The notes under the pieces are model-generated. The model was not told the DNA's origin. It was given only the letters and a program-made list of their open reading frames with translations, and made no database searches. Shown one piece after another: positions 1 to 13,009 of a DNA stretch of 64,000 bases. This DNA is from Thuidium tamariscinum (taxonomy: Eukaryota; Streptophyta; Bryopsida; Hypnales; Thuidiaceae). Numbering within the stretch: the first letter of the stretch is position 1; each line of letters opens with the position of its first letter. The position numbers and the translations under genes were made by a program. The stretch lies in assembly GCA_947034885.2 (NCBI GenBank), contig OX344752.2, positions 4,960,001 through 5,024,000 on the forward strand, given 5' to 3'.

Positions 1-469
1 ATACAGTATCAAGAAACTCTAATTTCTTGCAATATGAACAATGGATCATCCTAATTTTTTGCAAACCCATTGCGCATCACTCATTCTCCAATTCAATGTG
101 GTTACTTCCTCCACTTAAGACTCCTCTGTCCTCAGTAATCCCACATCTTGCTAAAGATTCTGTCTATATTCTCATTCTCATCAATACAACTCTGGGATCT
201 GAAGCTTGCTAAGTAGGTAGAGGGCTCTAATTGGAGACTTTCTGTGCTGCCTTCACAACCCGAACATGTAAGAGAGACCATTTAATGCTACACCAGTTTA
301 GGTAAGACACATGTCTCGTGAACTGAAAGAATCAGTGGCTTTTGCTGATGTATAGACATACTTTAACCAGACTAAATCCCCCCATTAGATGAGTTTTACA
401 GACTCAAATCCATCTAACCACTTCAAAATAGCGATCAAAAACTTGGATTCGTTCCCTTCCAAGAACATA

Positions 470-3400
470 TTATGACTTTTTCACAACAGCAACAGGGAAA
501 CAAGGATGCTGAGAAAACTCAAAGGATACCCGCAGATTATCTCCCGGACCAGCCTGGTGCACTATCTGCAAAGCTACACGGTTGCGCAGAGTAACTTGTT
601 CCATTTGCTTGACTTCTAAGACCCACTGTGAGCGACTTACAGCTGATAGCTCTGGGGCCCTGGTTGCTGTTGCACCAAGCTCCTGCAAATGCTGCTGGAC
701 AGCCATGAAATGGTCATAGGACAATTGGTATAACTCCTTCACCTGTCACAACACACGTTCAATAGATCCCGTCAGCAAATGCAGTTCACTAGCGTCACAC
801 AATAAAATCAGAAAAATGACAAATAGACCAATCCATCTCAAAAAGACAGCAAAGCGAGTCTCTTCTTTAAAACTGGGCTAGGAGAAAATATATACCAGAA
901 GCTAACACCTAGAGAGGTGAGCCAGAATCAACGGCGTCAAAAATTACATCAACATCGAGCACTTCACAATTGGAGAGCAAAATACCGATAAATGTATTTG
1001 GCTGGTGCTGTCTTTAAAGTGAAAGTAGGACATAGGCGCTGGTATCATCAGTTTATGCAGAATATCAAACCTCTGGAAGAATCTCTGTTGCCACAACCAG
1101 CACGTGCAGGTCAGACAAATCACATATCACGACATCAACCACAAGCAGGTTTTAAAATTTCGGAAAGAAAGACGGTGCAATAAATTTGTATGGTAAACAT
1201 AAAAATCTTAGAGCCCGTATTACCAAATCCTCAGAATCCATACGGAAATTTTTCTTTTATATAAGTTGCCACAAGTCAAGCCCTTAAGGGCCAGGGGGTA
1301 GCTCAGATTTTTAGAAAAACTGAGGATATATTATAAATTGCATATTAGAAGTGTAGTTCACTGACTATTCAAGCAAAAGCTCAAGACTAGACTAGGATCC
1401 AAGATCCTATCCATATTACATCTATCATTGTGCAAACCAATATTTATCAATAAAATTTGAAACCAAAAATTGAAAATTTCTCCTAAAATTAAACGTTGGA
1501 TTGCATCTTAGCGATTTCCACAACTAATTTTTCCATTCAGGGTGTCAAGTTCAAATTCTACAGTCAAATCTCTATATGTGTTACAAGTAGGGAAAACTAG
1601 ATTTCTAACACACACAACACTGTAACATGCAACAAATAAAATACATTTAACTTATTCTGGGCTACTAAATTTGACAGGAATTCTAATATATTAGCCTTTT
1701 GACTACTTTAACACATAGCGAGGTATATTCAAAAAGGATGATCTGAAGAACTAGTAACGTCTAACATCTATAATTTATCTTATCGAGGAGAAATTCAGTC
1801 ACATATAAATGATTTTATTACTTATCGAGGTAACAAATATAGAGGATCGACTGTAGTTAAAATTTTAAGACTTGTATCTTACGTTTAAAAAACACTTCAG
1901 AGGGGCCATTTTTGAACTGGAAAAGTTAATCATTGAGGCGAATCATACTTGTACTCTTGGAGCACTGATCTGAAAACATTTGAACGGGTGAAAATATGAC
2001 ATTATGTGCACAGGACGTGTTTGAATTCGTTCATCATCCGAAATTTGAACGCCTGCGTGGTAAGGGGTTCAAAGACCACCCTAAAATAGTTGTAATTTCA
2101 CATTTCACACTAGATACACATACAGCAGGATACTGGTCCTCGTGTTGTGCCAAACATTTGTAAATTGAAAGTCTCCAAAAATCCATCGATACTACTGCTA
2201 TATGTCAGAAAAAGCAAAAAGTTTTCATTTACACGGAGACCTTACCTCCTGCTCTGTGTTAAATATCGTATCCCGGTGAACAAGCTTGCGATCTCGTATT
2301 AGTGCCCTCAACATCTGATTAAGCATGAGAATCAAACCGTTAGAGCGCACTACAAATATGAGTACAAGGGGTTTGCAAACAAGTTCTGATCTCCTAGGCG
2401 TAGTAAGATGCAGACAAAGTAATTTTAAACTGCCGGTGGATATTGTCAAACTTCAGAACTCAAGAGAAAACTGCAGTATGAGTCTCGACTCCGAACTAAC
2501 CCAGATAAAACCTTTACAAAGGTCGCTGTAGCACTGAAGTATGGCGATGGAATATGAAAATTTGCCATCTTTTGGTGTGGTTCCAGGCTGCTTCACAGTT
2601 GCAGGTCCCTTCTTCTTCTTCCCCTTCTTTTTGACTGATGGTGGAAAATTCAACAGAGCAAGTGATGCCTTCCGTGTAAGCCTATGGAGGCAACCCCAAC
2701 CGTCATCGCCCCCTCCCTGCTAATCCTGCCTCAACTAATCTGGACCTCTCTGCACCCCTTGATTCTTCTAATCTGTTCCCTCCGTACTGGTCGACAACAA
2801 ACTTCCCCAGTGCTCCCCTACTTAAACTTGAGAACAACACTCTACGTATAGAGAACTTCTAAGGACACAATCCTCACGTAACACTTATTATGATGTACAA
2901 AACGTTCAAAGTCTAGAAACCATCGGCAAACTCTTAGAGCGATAAATCCACGTGCTTTATAACAACCCTACATTTCTGCACAGTCAAAAGAAAACTAGGA
3001 ACATGAGGGGAAGATGAACACCTGAATCGGGAGAATCTAGTGCTGAGGACGTTTGACTCTCCTTAGCAAGCTTGTAGTGCAAGGTTGATAGCAACACATG
3101 GTCCAAGTACCTGGTGCCACCCATGGCTTCAAGTGTTCACTAGCTATAATTAAAGAATGTAAGAGAATGTAATTCAAATGTGGAAATCCCATACCAGTTT
3201 CAGGGTACAAATGGATTGTAGGTCTACATAAGGACGCTCATGACGTACCAGTACACCATGCAGTACTCGCTCAGGGAGTACAGATCCAATTGAAACCCCA
3301 ACATCAGAAACTGACGGACGACCCAGCAGGTTTGTTCTGCTACCCACGCTGTCAAAATGTTCTCTGTCTGCAGGACCTGACACCAGCAGCAAGTACCACT

Positions 3401-6400
3401 CAGAAAATACTAAAGTCCTACATGTTCATATTGACCATTAATACAACTTCGTTTGCGAACAGTGTGTCACACCTAAGGACAAAACTGCTAGACAAGATCT
3501 TTATAATATGAGTAGACCTGTCACCAGTTCAAATCTTACTAAAATTCTTCGAAAAAATAGGACACGCAAGCTCGATCACGGACGTGTGTCTCAATAATCA
3601 GACACTAAAAAGGGCCTTTTTTAAGACATTTCAACCAGTATCTACATGCAATTGTCACAGCTCGCACATCAATAAGATGAGTTACATAGATAGAGAAATT
3701 ACCTCATCATGGACACTTGCCACATGACTGCTTTCAAGGGAAAGATCTCGAGTAACCTTAGTCTGAACAAGGTAGCAATGAAGATGACAGAAATTATATC
3801 AGAGCTAGAATCTTTTAAACGAGTAAATAATCAAAGAAATATGGAATGAAGGTTTCTCAGCGCTCTACAGGTCTGAATTCTGCTGGATGTAATCCAGATT
3901 CCTGAGTTCAATAACCAAAACAATAAGGTTCTCTGTTCGAAGGTAATGGAAATTAGATATAACTATAAGAAATGTTTGTACCTGCTGCAGCAAATTTCCC
4001 CAATCCTGTAATATCCTACCAAGCTTGCGCCGTTGCCAGGCTGTATTGGTGCACATGATTTTCAATAGATACTGTGTTACCTATAGAAAATCCAGCACAA
4101 TCCAGATACTTCTCATGAGTAGCACTCTCCAAGTTTCATTCCCCTTTGCTACCACTAAATTTGTACTGCAGCTTACATGAATCATAAATCCCTCTTCACA
4201 AGTCCCACTACTTAACCGATTATGTATTTGCAAAAATGCTCTGATCGCAAAGAAGACAATTAGCCATTACTGGGTGAAATACGCTACTAGCATCTTGCTA
4301 TCTTAAACTGTTATATGTTCATGAGTACAGAAAGCGAAGTTCCAAATAAGTGCCACGAGGTTGCAGAACACAAGGATTGCCTGGGTTTACAAAACTTACT
4401 CGGGCAGCTTGCGTAGTGAACGCCTGAGTCTGGTGATCACTTGTCATTACATTTTGGGGCACATTGAAAACTTTGACCAATGCAATCGCCAACGGCTCCC
4501 TTCCCAGTAACTTTCCATCGTGAAGCAGAAGCAACTGAACACAATAACCAATATCATAATGAGTCGTTCTAGTGATAGCTCAGAGGCAATGGAGGAAGCA
4601 ACCCACAGCTGATTAACAAAATAAGATGTCTTCAAGACGTAAGAATATAACGCAACGAAAGGACTCAGCTCTGGGTTGCCCCTACATCTGAACAAGTTGC
4701 CAAGAAATTTACCAAAAGATCATTTCTTGTAATGTGAACAAAATATCACTGCCCTATCTTCGTTCATGTTCATTAATATCAGTCATAACCAAAGGGAATA
4801 TAAAAGACCATCCCGGCTGTGTACTTCACACACTTAGAGAAGTAATGTAAGTTCTCATCCTCAGTAAACCCTCAATTTCTCAAAAGGAAGGCATGATCAC
4901 CTGGATCAGGTCTACCATATTCAAAATCGAAAACCATAAACGGACAGACAAACAGAATAAAGTGCAAAATTCTTCATCTTCAGCGATATGAAAAACCTGC
5001 AATCTTGCCCGTGCAAAAAGATCGGGCTTTAGTTTCTGATAGTCCACCACAAACTGCATGATCTCCTCTAGTCCAAGCGTCATGGGCAGACAGCAGATGT
5101 GGTCAAGGTCTTGTAGTAACTTCTCAAAATATGCCAAAGTCTGCATCAAATCAGGACATAAGAATACGTGGAATCCTTGTAACCAGCCATAAATCACATT
5201 CCGCTAGACAAATGAGAGCACATATCGTTCTAAAGAAGCGAGGGAGGTGCACAGTCCTTACATCTTCCCAACTGAGAATATTGATCGAGCGAGGAGGAGT
5301 AGGAGCCAACAATCTTCGATTCACACTCTCATCAAATCCTACAGCAATTCTTCCGGAAGCTGTTGACCCACGCTCCTCACTTTCCGTTGATGGATCAGGG
5401 GCCTGACCAAGAGACAAGAATGCCGACGAGGAGCGTATGTTTTGCAGTTCAGATAGAGCCGCTCCAATGTGCTTACGAGCCATTTCTCGTCCTCTTCCTT
5501 GTGGTTTGTCCATACAGGTCAAAGTCTGGTACAATGCCTGTTATAATAATCAACGTCAATTACTTAAGAAAAAACTTCAATCACAAGGAAAAAGGGGTTG
5601 ATAAAAACGGACACATAATACAAAAGTATAGGGTATAGGGACTCAACCTTGCGAAATCGCAATCGGCATAAAATAGTCTGACAGTACCCCCCTTCAAGAG
5701 CAGGGTCGCCTTGCAATGGCTCAGCATCTGAAGATCATGACAAACAAAAATAAATATGAACCAAATAATAGTCCATAAAAGCCGCCATCGACATGATTCT
5801 CACGCAATCGACGAAATTCATCTGACCCTTCATGTCCTCATATTATCAATTGAACAAGCATCACAGATCCACTGGTATCAAAGATCCAGAGGTCAAGGGT
5901 AGACTAGGTACATGGAACTTTCGTCATGCATTACAGAAAGAACCGTACTAAAAGGGGTTCCAATAACCTAGCCAAATCAACCTTAAGTTAAAACATACTC
6001 AGAAAACATTGTGCTTGTATTAAATTCATTTTGTTTAACTACATTCCGCCCTAACCACGTCGTTCGCAAGGTTAACAACAAAAACGCAAACTCGAAAGTC
6101 ATTTGATGTTAGTGTTCCAAGATTTCCAGTGTCAAGTATTCCTACCTTCAAAACCTTTCTTTTTCGTTGCTGAGAGGCCTTTACACCCGCGGAGCTGCCT
6201 GGCCACAACTTCTTCCACTGTGTTCAAAAGTGCGACACACTTGGAATCGCCCTCTCCCTCGATAGGTAAACCATAAGCCATTGTGACAAAATCTTCTTCC
6301 TGTTGATTGCAGAAGAAACACCGAGTATGCCTAAGATCGTGCGACCTTCCTCTTCAAAAAGTGTCCGAAATCTCCACCCAAGAAAAAACCCATTACAACG

Positions 6401-7993
6401 TAGGCGAAGAGAACTCCTACGGCGATGACCATCTCAATCTTGCAAGAACAGCACTATGTACCTCATGGATATCCGCCAGTGCAATAGCCGTTCGTATCAT
6501 GCTACAAGTAGCCCGCGTGCTTCTGCAAAAAGCGTGAAGCAAGGCATTCGGAGCTGTACGCTCCACATTCAGGAGGTAAAGGCAAGAGAACACAGTTTGC
6601 GCCAGGGCATGACCATTTTGCCATGTAGCCTGCAGTATCGTCATCGATTTCTTCAATAAAACCACAGATCGCCCTCCGTAAAACTTAAAATGGGAAGTTT
6701 ACAGAGGATACTGTCAGATTGACTCTCAGCACTATCCTCACCATCTTCGATACCATAAACGGCGTAATTGAGAATCTACTGAAACAGAAGTATTCCTAAA
6801 TCAGAGAAACAACCCCGTATTCACCTTCTCGTGCGCTCAAGAATGAGGAGTTGATTTAAAAGACAGAAATCCCAATAGAAACCTAGTATAAGAATCAAGA
6901 ATGTAACACATGTACAGTGTGCAATATCCTCTTACATTTTACGTCACTATAATCAACCTGAGAAAATATGCATTTCATGCGTAAACCATACCTCACATGC
7001 GAGCATGTGGTCAAAGACATCCACCAACTGCTGAATGGTCAGCTGAATTGGAGCTGCCCCGCTCTCTATGGCTTCTTCAAAAGTTTTGAATCCTGTGGTG
7101 GACATGCCAGCGTCCATCTTTGGATCCATAATCTTATCCCACCAACGAAGTTCTATCAGTGAAAAAAGAAACCAATATACACGACTCCCCATCCTAGGAT
7201 AGAGACTGGCAAAATGCAAGGAAACAGACTCAGAAAGCGCGGCTACCACAATACCAAACAGATAATATTTGATAAGAGAATGATACCTCCAGAGCTGACA
7301 TGGCCTCGAACAGGCTGAAATTTTCCCCATGGACGAGCTCTCCAACCCCCAATTCTGCAGAGCAAGTTCGATATGGCCGGTTAGTATGTACCAAGATGTG
7401 AAACTGCCGAAGCATGGCCATGACTGTTTAAACTCACTTCTACACAGTCAAATACACATACAAGCACCACTCAGCATTAGAAAAGGCATTAGAAAAGGTA
7501 TGAGGTTCTCTACACTGAGCTCGTTCAACATACTGAAGGAGAAGAGGTGCCCAGACATGCATCCAAATGTGAAAATTGGGAATCCTGGCGTAGAGTGGAT
7601 TTCCACACTACAACTATTGACCTGAACATGATTGAGCCTGTCGAATCAAGACTCGAACCACGACAATGCGGACGAATGCAATGAGGGAGAACGCCACGAA
7701 CTATTACCGCTTATCAAAGACCGAGTGATCCGCATAAGCTAGACAAAGGCGAACATCGCCATGATGGACGAAAACCAGAACAGGATAGAGGACTCTGGGA
7801 GAAGGGAAAAAGTTGTGAAGCTATGGCTAAGACAGTCAACAATCAAACCAAAAGACGGGAACAGGCGCCAGAATGAGCAAAAGGCCCCGGCAAGGAGAGA
7901 ATGGTGGACAAGGACGGTACCATGACAAACAGAGGAGAGGAAGGGCGAGGCGTCGAGCCAGAGCGTCTGGTCGCCCGCGACGACAGCGTCCAT
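470..7993 (-). CDS. NAA35: NAA35/MAK10, NatC N-terminal acetyltransferase auxiliary subunit (17 exons)
   Basis: NAA35 (Mak10) is the large auxiliary subunit of NatC, which acetylates protein N-termini co-translationally on the ribosome. Exons read on the minus strand: 7993-7921, 7354-7287, 7132-6992, 6629-6462, 6299-6146, 5727-5648, 5537-5262, 5140-4997, 4534-4400, 4080-3982, 3762-3703, 3367-3228, about 3122-3022, 2634-2512, 2349-2246, 1084-986, 742-470. Phases agree throughout and sum to 746 codons, close to the family length. The Mak10 signature IMDPKMDAGM lies at the start of exon 3; GHALAQTVFSCLYLL, APTPPRSINILSW, AWQRRKLGRILQDW and EYCMVYWY follow in the expected order, and the protein ends in VVKKS. 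Start is ATG at 7993. Weak point: the exon 12/13 junction. The reading frame continues but I found no AG acceptor in phase. No frameshift or stop seen elsewhere. Exon calls are by eye. Confidence 0.9.
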
Positions 7994-8328
7994 GGTGGGT
8001 AAGACTCGCGAGCCCCGCTACCAGGACATATCCAGAGAGTCAGCAAGCGAGCGCGAAACCCTACAAAGAAGCAGGCCAGAGGGAAGACGGAGGTGCGAGA
8101 GGAGCACGAAACCCTAAAAAAATTCAAGCCAGAATCACGCAGTTTCCCTTCAAGGCAGACTTCGATTCATAGCCTCCCTGCCCCGCTCAACCTAGGTAAC
8201 CCTCCGCCAGGAAATGCGCCGTTCTCATAGAGCGGATTATTTTCTGCAATCCCCTGCCAGAGAGAAAACCATTGTATCATCTGCCCTGACGAATGACCTA
8301 CACAGCTCAATTGTCATTCGCTTTTGCA
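7994..8328 (-). promoter_or_regulatory. 5' flank of NAA35 (putative promoter/5' UTR)
   Basis: This stretch upstream of the NAA35 start codon is clearly richer in G, C and CpG than the AT-rich DNA on either side, as is common around plant housekeeping promoters. I saw no convincing TATA box. The transcription start cannot be placed from sequence. Confidence 0.35.
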
Positions 8329-8364
8329 CTTTCCATTGCACTTTCCATTGCACTTTCCATTGCA
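8329..8364 (+). repeat. 12-bp tandem repeat, three units
   Basis: CTTTCCATTGCA is repeated three times exactly, head to tail. It is a simple microsatellite-scale duplication in the NAA35 upstream region with no evident function. Confidence 0.95.
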
Positions 8365-11340
8365 GGTCTATGTCAAGCAATTCTCTTCGCATCAAGATTT
8401 ATGTCAATAATGATCACCTAGGCAAAGCATTTTTTTTTATTTTGCCTTAACTCCCTCTTCATTGAGAATTGCCCTATATGTAAGTTTAGTTCATACTTTT
8501 CTATATCCTCATGGTGTTGCGTAGGGAATGAATGAGAAGTTTTGTAGTAAAAAATGCCCTTTGATGGAACCTCTTTGTTCATCATCTCAAATTGGGGCAT
8601 TCGAGTAGTAAGGGAGTTAACCTTCCTAAAAGCCCCACATCCAAAACCTATAGTAGGCATCTTGATTAACCTGTGATATTTGCAATTTTCATTCATTCAT
8701 TTTTGTAGCAATACGGAGATGGATTGGAGTTGTTTGTGATCCATGAATGACTAGAGAGTGTTAACAAAATTTGTACATTACAATAGATAGAGAAAGGAAG
8801 GAATAGTGGAGTTTCATTAACCAAAGATGTACTCCAATTTTTTTATTGCAATTTTAGGGTACCAAAAATAATTTGTTGGCATCATTGTAGAATCTGCCAT
8901 GCTTCATTTATTTTGTGCAAAAGTATAGCATTTTAATCAAATATTAAAAACTTGTAGAGTGATGTAATACAAATGAGCTCAATAAATTTGAATTATCCAT
9001 CAAAGACAAAGTATTAGAAATAGTTTATAAAATTCTAGCTGATATTCTATTCACATCAACAACAACTAGATTACATATGCATTATGCAATGGATTATTCA
9101 TCAAAGACAAAGTATTAGAAATCTTGTAGAATTAGGATGTACTTGAGCACCCAAACCAAATTGATTGCCCACACTTATACCCCTTTAAGGGAGATTTACA
9201 CTATAAGAAATGCTTGTTTTTGGTGACGTTAGAAAAAAACAAGACATGTTGCAATTGACATTATTATGTTAGGGAGCATCAAGCGTATAAGGTGGAGCCG
9301 CCTATAATCGATAACTTAAGCACCTGCAGATATGATCTAGGATTGAACAAGGCAAAGTAAAATTTTTCAGAGGTGCATCGATAGAAATGAGGAGGATTGC
9401 AAAAACTTTGGTAATTTTACCACTCAAATTGAAATAATTATGAATTTTGAAAGGCAAAAAGTGCTTTGGACCTATTGCCGATCATCACTCAAAACTACCT
9501 TTTTATTTATAGCTTTTTACTTTCTGACTCACAAAATTGGAACATATGTCAATAACTTACAAGTCCCAATTTTGAAATGGAGAAAAAAACACTTTTTTGC
9601 TATGGTTGGAAACATGGTTGTTTATTGGTCCCCAGTCGGGAATGGGTGGTCCTACCTTAGTACTTTGATTTTGTTAGATAGATGAAGGAACGCATGTATA
9701 CTAGAGGATTAATAAGGTCATGTTGGAATAGACATGATGTTGTCAGCGCCATCTAGAAGAACATGTTGCTATTTTAGTCCAACATCTCTATAAACATAAA
9801 AGTGCCATGCTGGCAAGGGTTTTGTTTTTACCATGAAAATTCCTGAAAAATGACTATGGACTTCTAGAAAACAAGGATTACTTTCAAAAATCAAGAGGTA
9901 GGGTAGCTGCTTTGGAGTTTTTCAACCAAAGGGTTGCTCACGTAGATGCTGAAAGTCTACATGGACTACACTTCTAGTGGTTGTGCTAAGTGGACAGGTG
10001 TTAAAATCACGGATGCTATTTGCAACAACATTTATAAGCAAGTGAACATGTTATTAATAATGTCATGTCCTCAAACCATATTGTTCACAATGTCGTTTAC
10101 ACTGTACTTTTAAAGCTATTTTTATAATTACCATTGGTACTATAGATTCATATTGTTTCATAGGAATTTTTTTAATAAAAAAGAAGCTTAAATTTTATTG
10201 TAATTTCTTATTATTTTAGCAATAAAAATGAAAAGAAAATTTTGAATTTGAACATAATATAATTTTTGCATTCGGAAAGAACCTCCAATTGCATGAAATG
10301 AATTTGGTATGCGAGAGATGCTTGACACCCACTTCTTCCATTGTTGTATTATAAACATTTAGATAAATGAATGTAAATTTCATAATACATTTTTTAGTGA
10401 AAATATAACTTCTTCTTTTACATTGAATTCAACTTCCATTCAATTAATTTATTCTTTAGCATTAATTAAAGGACCACCATTAAGTCAATAGAATTTCAAA
10501 CCTACATTGCCAAAAAAAATATTGCAATCATTTCAGAATGGAAATATTAAATCAAAATTCCATAATTATATTAGAATACTTATTTAATGTTTTGCAATCC
10601 AAGAATTATATAATGATGACAATTTAACCATTGAAGCAAGAAGTAGCATTTTTTTCCAACATAGCAAGCTCCACCATCTATTTACAAAACAAGTTTCTAA
10701 TTTTTCCTTCAAATTTTCAATGAATATTTGGTTGAGGAGTGCCTTTAAGACACAAAATTTGCAAGGGATGAAATAAAATGTAATTTGCAAGGGATGAAAT
10801 ATAATCTATAAGATAAAAAAATTTTAAATTTTAATTTCAAGTTTTTGTGGATTTATTTTTCTGCCCGCCAAGTTAAAATCCATGCTTTTTGTGGTATAAC
10901 TTTTGCTCCCACGCACCAATTGAAATAAAAATTATATTCCCACAAAGCTAATCAGTTTTCCTATCTTATGAGAAAGTTTTAAGAATATTCATTAAAAATT
11001 GAGGTCTACAAAACCTGCACGAACTCCAAATTGTCCCTCGAGGGGACAATGGGCTTTTTTAGGGTTTAAAATTTTCAATTCTACGATACAATTCTTAACA
11101 ATTTTGTATTTTTGGATCATATCTTATTTCTTTGTACAAGTAACTATTATTGGCATGCCATGAATATTAATTTTTTAAAGCATTTTTATACATACCTTTA
11201 ACAAATATTTGGAATATATTATGGTCGTAGTGTAATTAAAAGAAAGGTCATTGCATCACTAAATGTTCATCTTGATGCATGAAGCTTGTAGACCATTTTC
11301 AAGAATAATTTGAAGATGATCAAATTTCAAGTAGAATGCA
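8365..11340. other. AT-rich intergenic DNA, no gene recognised
   Basis: About 3 kb of AT-rich sequence. Open frames are short and show no protein family I recognise. There is no LTR, inverted repeat or tRNA that I can support. Confidence 0.6.
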
Positions 11341-11344
11341 AAGC

Positions 11345-11990
11345 AATAGGCAATTAGCTCTTGCAAAAGCAATTGCTTCAAATCACTCAAACGAAGCCCC
11401 AATTGGTCCAAATCCCTCCAATGTGCACTCAAATGCATTAAATCTCTCCAATGTGCACTCAAATGTTTCAAATCTTCTAGATCAAACCCCAAGTGGTTCA
11501 AATCTCTCCAATCAGCTCTTAGATGCTTCCAATCACTTAGATCAAACCCCAAGTGATTCAAATGTCTCCAATAAGCACCCAAATGCCTTCAATCACTTAG
11601 ATTAGACCCCAAGTGATCCAAATTTCTTCAATAAGCACCCAAATGCCTTCAATCACTTAGATTAGACCCCAAGTGATCCAAATCTCTTCAATAAGCACTC
11701 AAATGCCTCCAATCACTTAGATTAAACTCCAAATGATTCAAATCTCTCCAATAAGCACTCAAATTCTTCCAATCACTTAGATCAGACCCCAAGTGATTCA
11801 AATCTCTCCAATAAGCACTCAAATTCTTCCAATCACTTAGATCAGACCCCAAGTGATCCAAATCTCTCCAATAAGCACTCAAATGCTTCCAATCACTTGG
11901 ATTATTTAACTCAAATGATCCAAATCTCTCCAATAAGCACTCAAATACCTCCAATCACTTAGATTAAACTCCAAATGATCCAATGATTAA
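11345..11990 (-). repeat. 60-bp minisatellite related to the family C leader
   Basis: About eleven degenerate copies of a 60-bp unit; for example AATCACTTAG recurs exactly 60 bp apart at 11591 and 11651. Each unit has two similar 30-bp halves (TCCAAT..CACTTAGAT and TCCAAT..AGCACTCAAATG). It is the reverse complement of the array downstream of the family C LTR at about 17540-17865. Since 60 is a multiple of three, both strands give long repetitive open frames, which I do not regard as genes. No LTR is attached here, so it is a stranded leader fragment or an independent satellite. Confidence 0.85.
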
Positions 11991-11999
11991 ACTCTTAGA

Positions 12000-13009
12000 T
12001 TTTTTATCTTCTCGGAACATGCAACAATTTCGTATTATACATAATAAGACATGTCTTGTTGTTATAATAATTAATTAGATTCCTAGATATACCACTTTTG
12101 TCAAGATAAGCCTAAGACGGATTGATAGACCCCAACTATCCCTAATGAAAAGTAACTAATGAAAGCTGATCCGTTCAAAAGAACTAAACAGAAGATCAAA
12201 AATCACATCACACCTTTTGTTTTGTAGGTAGACATGGAGATTGATGACTCTGAACCGGATCCATTTGGCCATTTGTAACACCCATGAATCCCAAACTCCA
12301 ACTAAAGATAGAACTCTGTAACGATTTTTCAATGTTGGCGATGGAGGATGTGTCCAAGCAATGTGATGTGAAAAGCAAGATTGGAGGACTGAACTCCACA
12401 TGCTCAAGGATATATGAATCTATGACACAATTAAATGGATCTTACCTCTTTTTAAAAATCAAAAGCTATTGTAAGATTTAAAACCCATAGAAGATTTGCA
12501 ATATATGAACTTAACTATAATGAAGTGAGATAATGAAGGCATAAAATACTGAATCACGAAGAACAAAAAAATCTAAAATTATGCATCCAATTAACAATCA
12601 TACAACACCTAGTTCATCACAACTTTTAACTCATCTCTTAATCTCAAATCATCTATACTGAGATGCAAAGATCGAGTAGGCAAGTTAGTGAAACTAAAGA
12701 GACTATTGAATTTGGATGAGTGGCAACTACAAATCTCTTTTCAACAATATTAAGCTTAGAAATGTGTGCAAAAATCAACAGACTAATTGATTAAGTCTAG
12801 GTTAAAGGTTCTCGCTATCCACAATTAATTCTTTGAAGCAACATCCACAGAATGCTTATGTATTCTTGGCTCTTGACTCTTACAATTATGAGCTTCTAAA
12901 ATGTACTAGATACCTTTATATTGTAACAGGGTTACAAAATTTCAACAAACTTGTTTGACAAACCTAAATTCTAAACCAAAGGTAAACCTACTATAATTGA
13001 ATGTAGCAA
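12000..13009. other. Non-coding AT-rich DNA
   Basis: No recognisable gene, repeat or RNA. Short open frames on both strands lack any conserved motif. Confidence 0.5.

Noticed and set aside
7873..8172. Arg-rich 99-aa plus frame over the NAA35 first exon
   Set aside because: Antisense to the conserved exon 1 and its GC-rich flank. Arg-rich composition is a by-product of base content.
8329..8364. Possible CRISPR-like or regulatory direct repeats
   Set aside because: The 12-bp units are contiguous with no spacers; it is a simple tandem duplication in a plant genome.
11259..11954. Repetitive HLGSDLSDWKHLSAYWRDL-type proteins
   Set aside because: The 20-residue period equals the 60-bp minisatellite unit, the opposite strand is equally open, and codon content shows no sign of selection.
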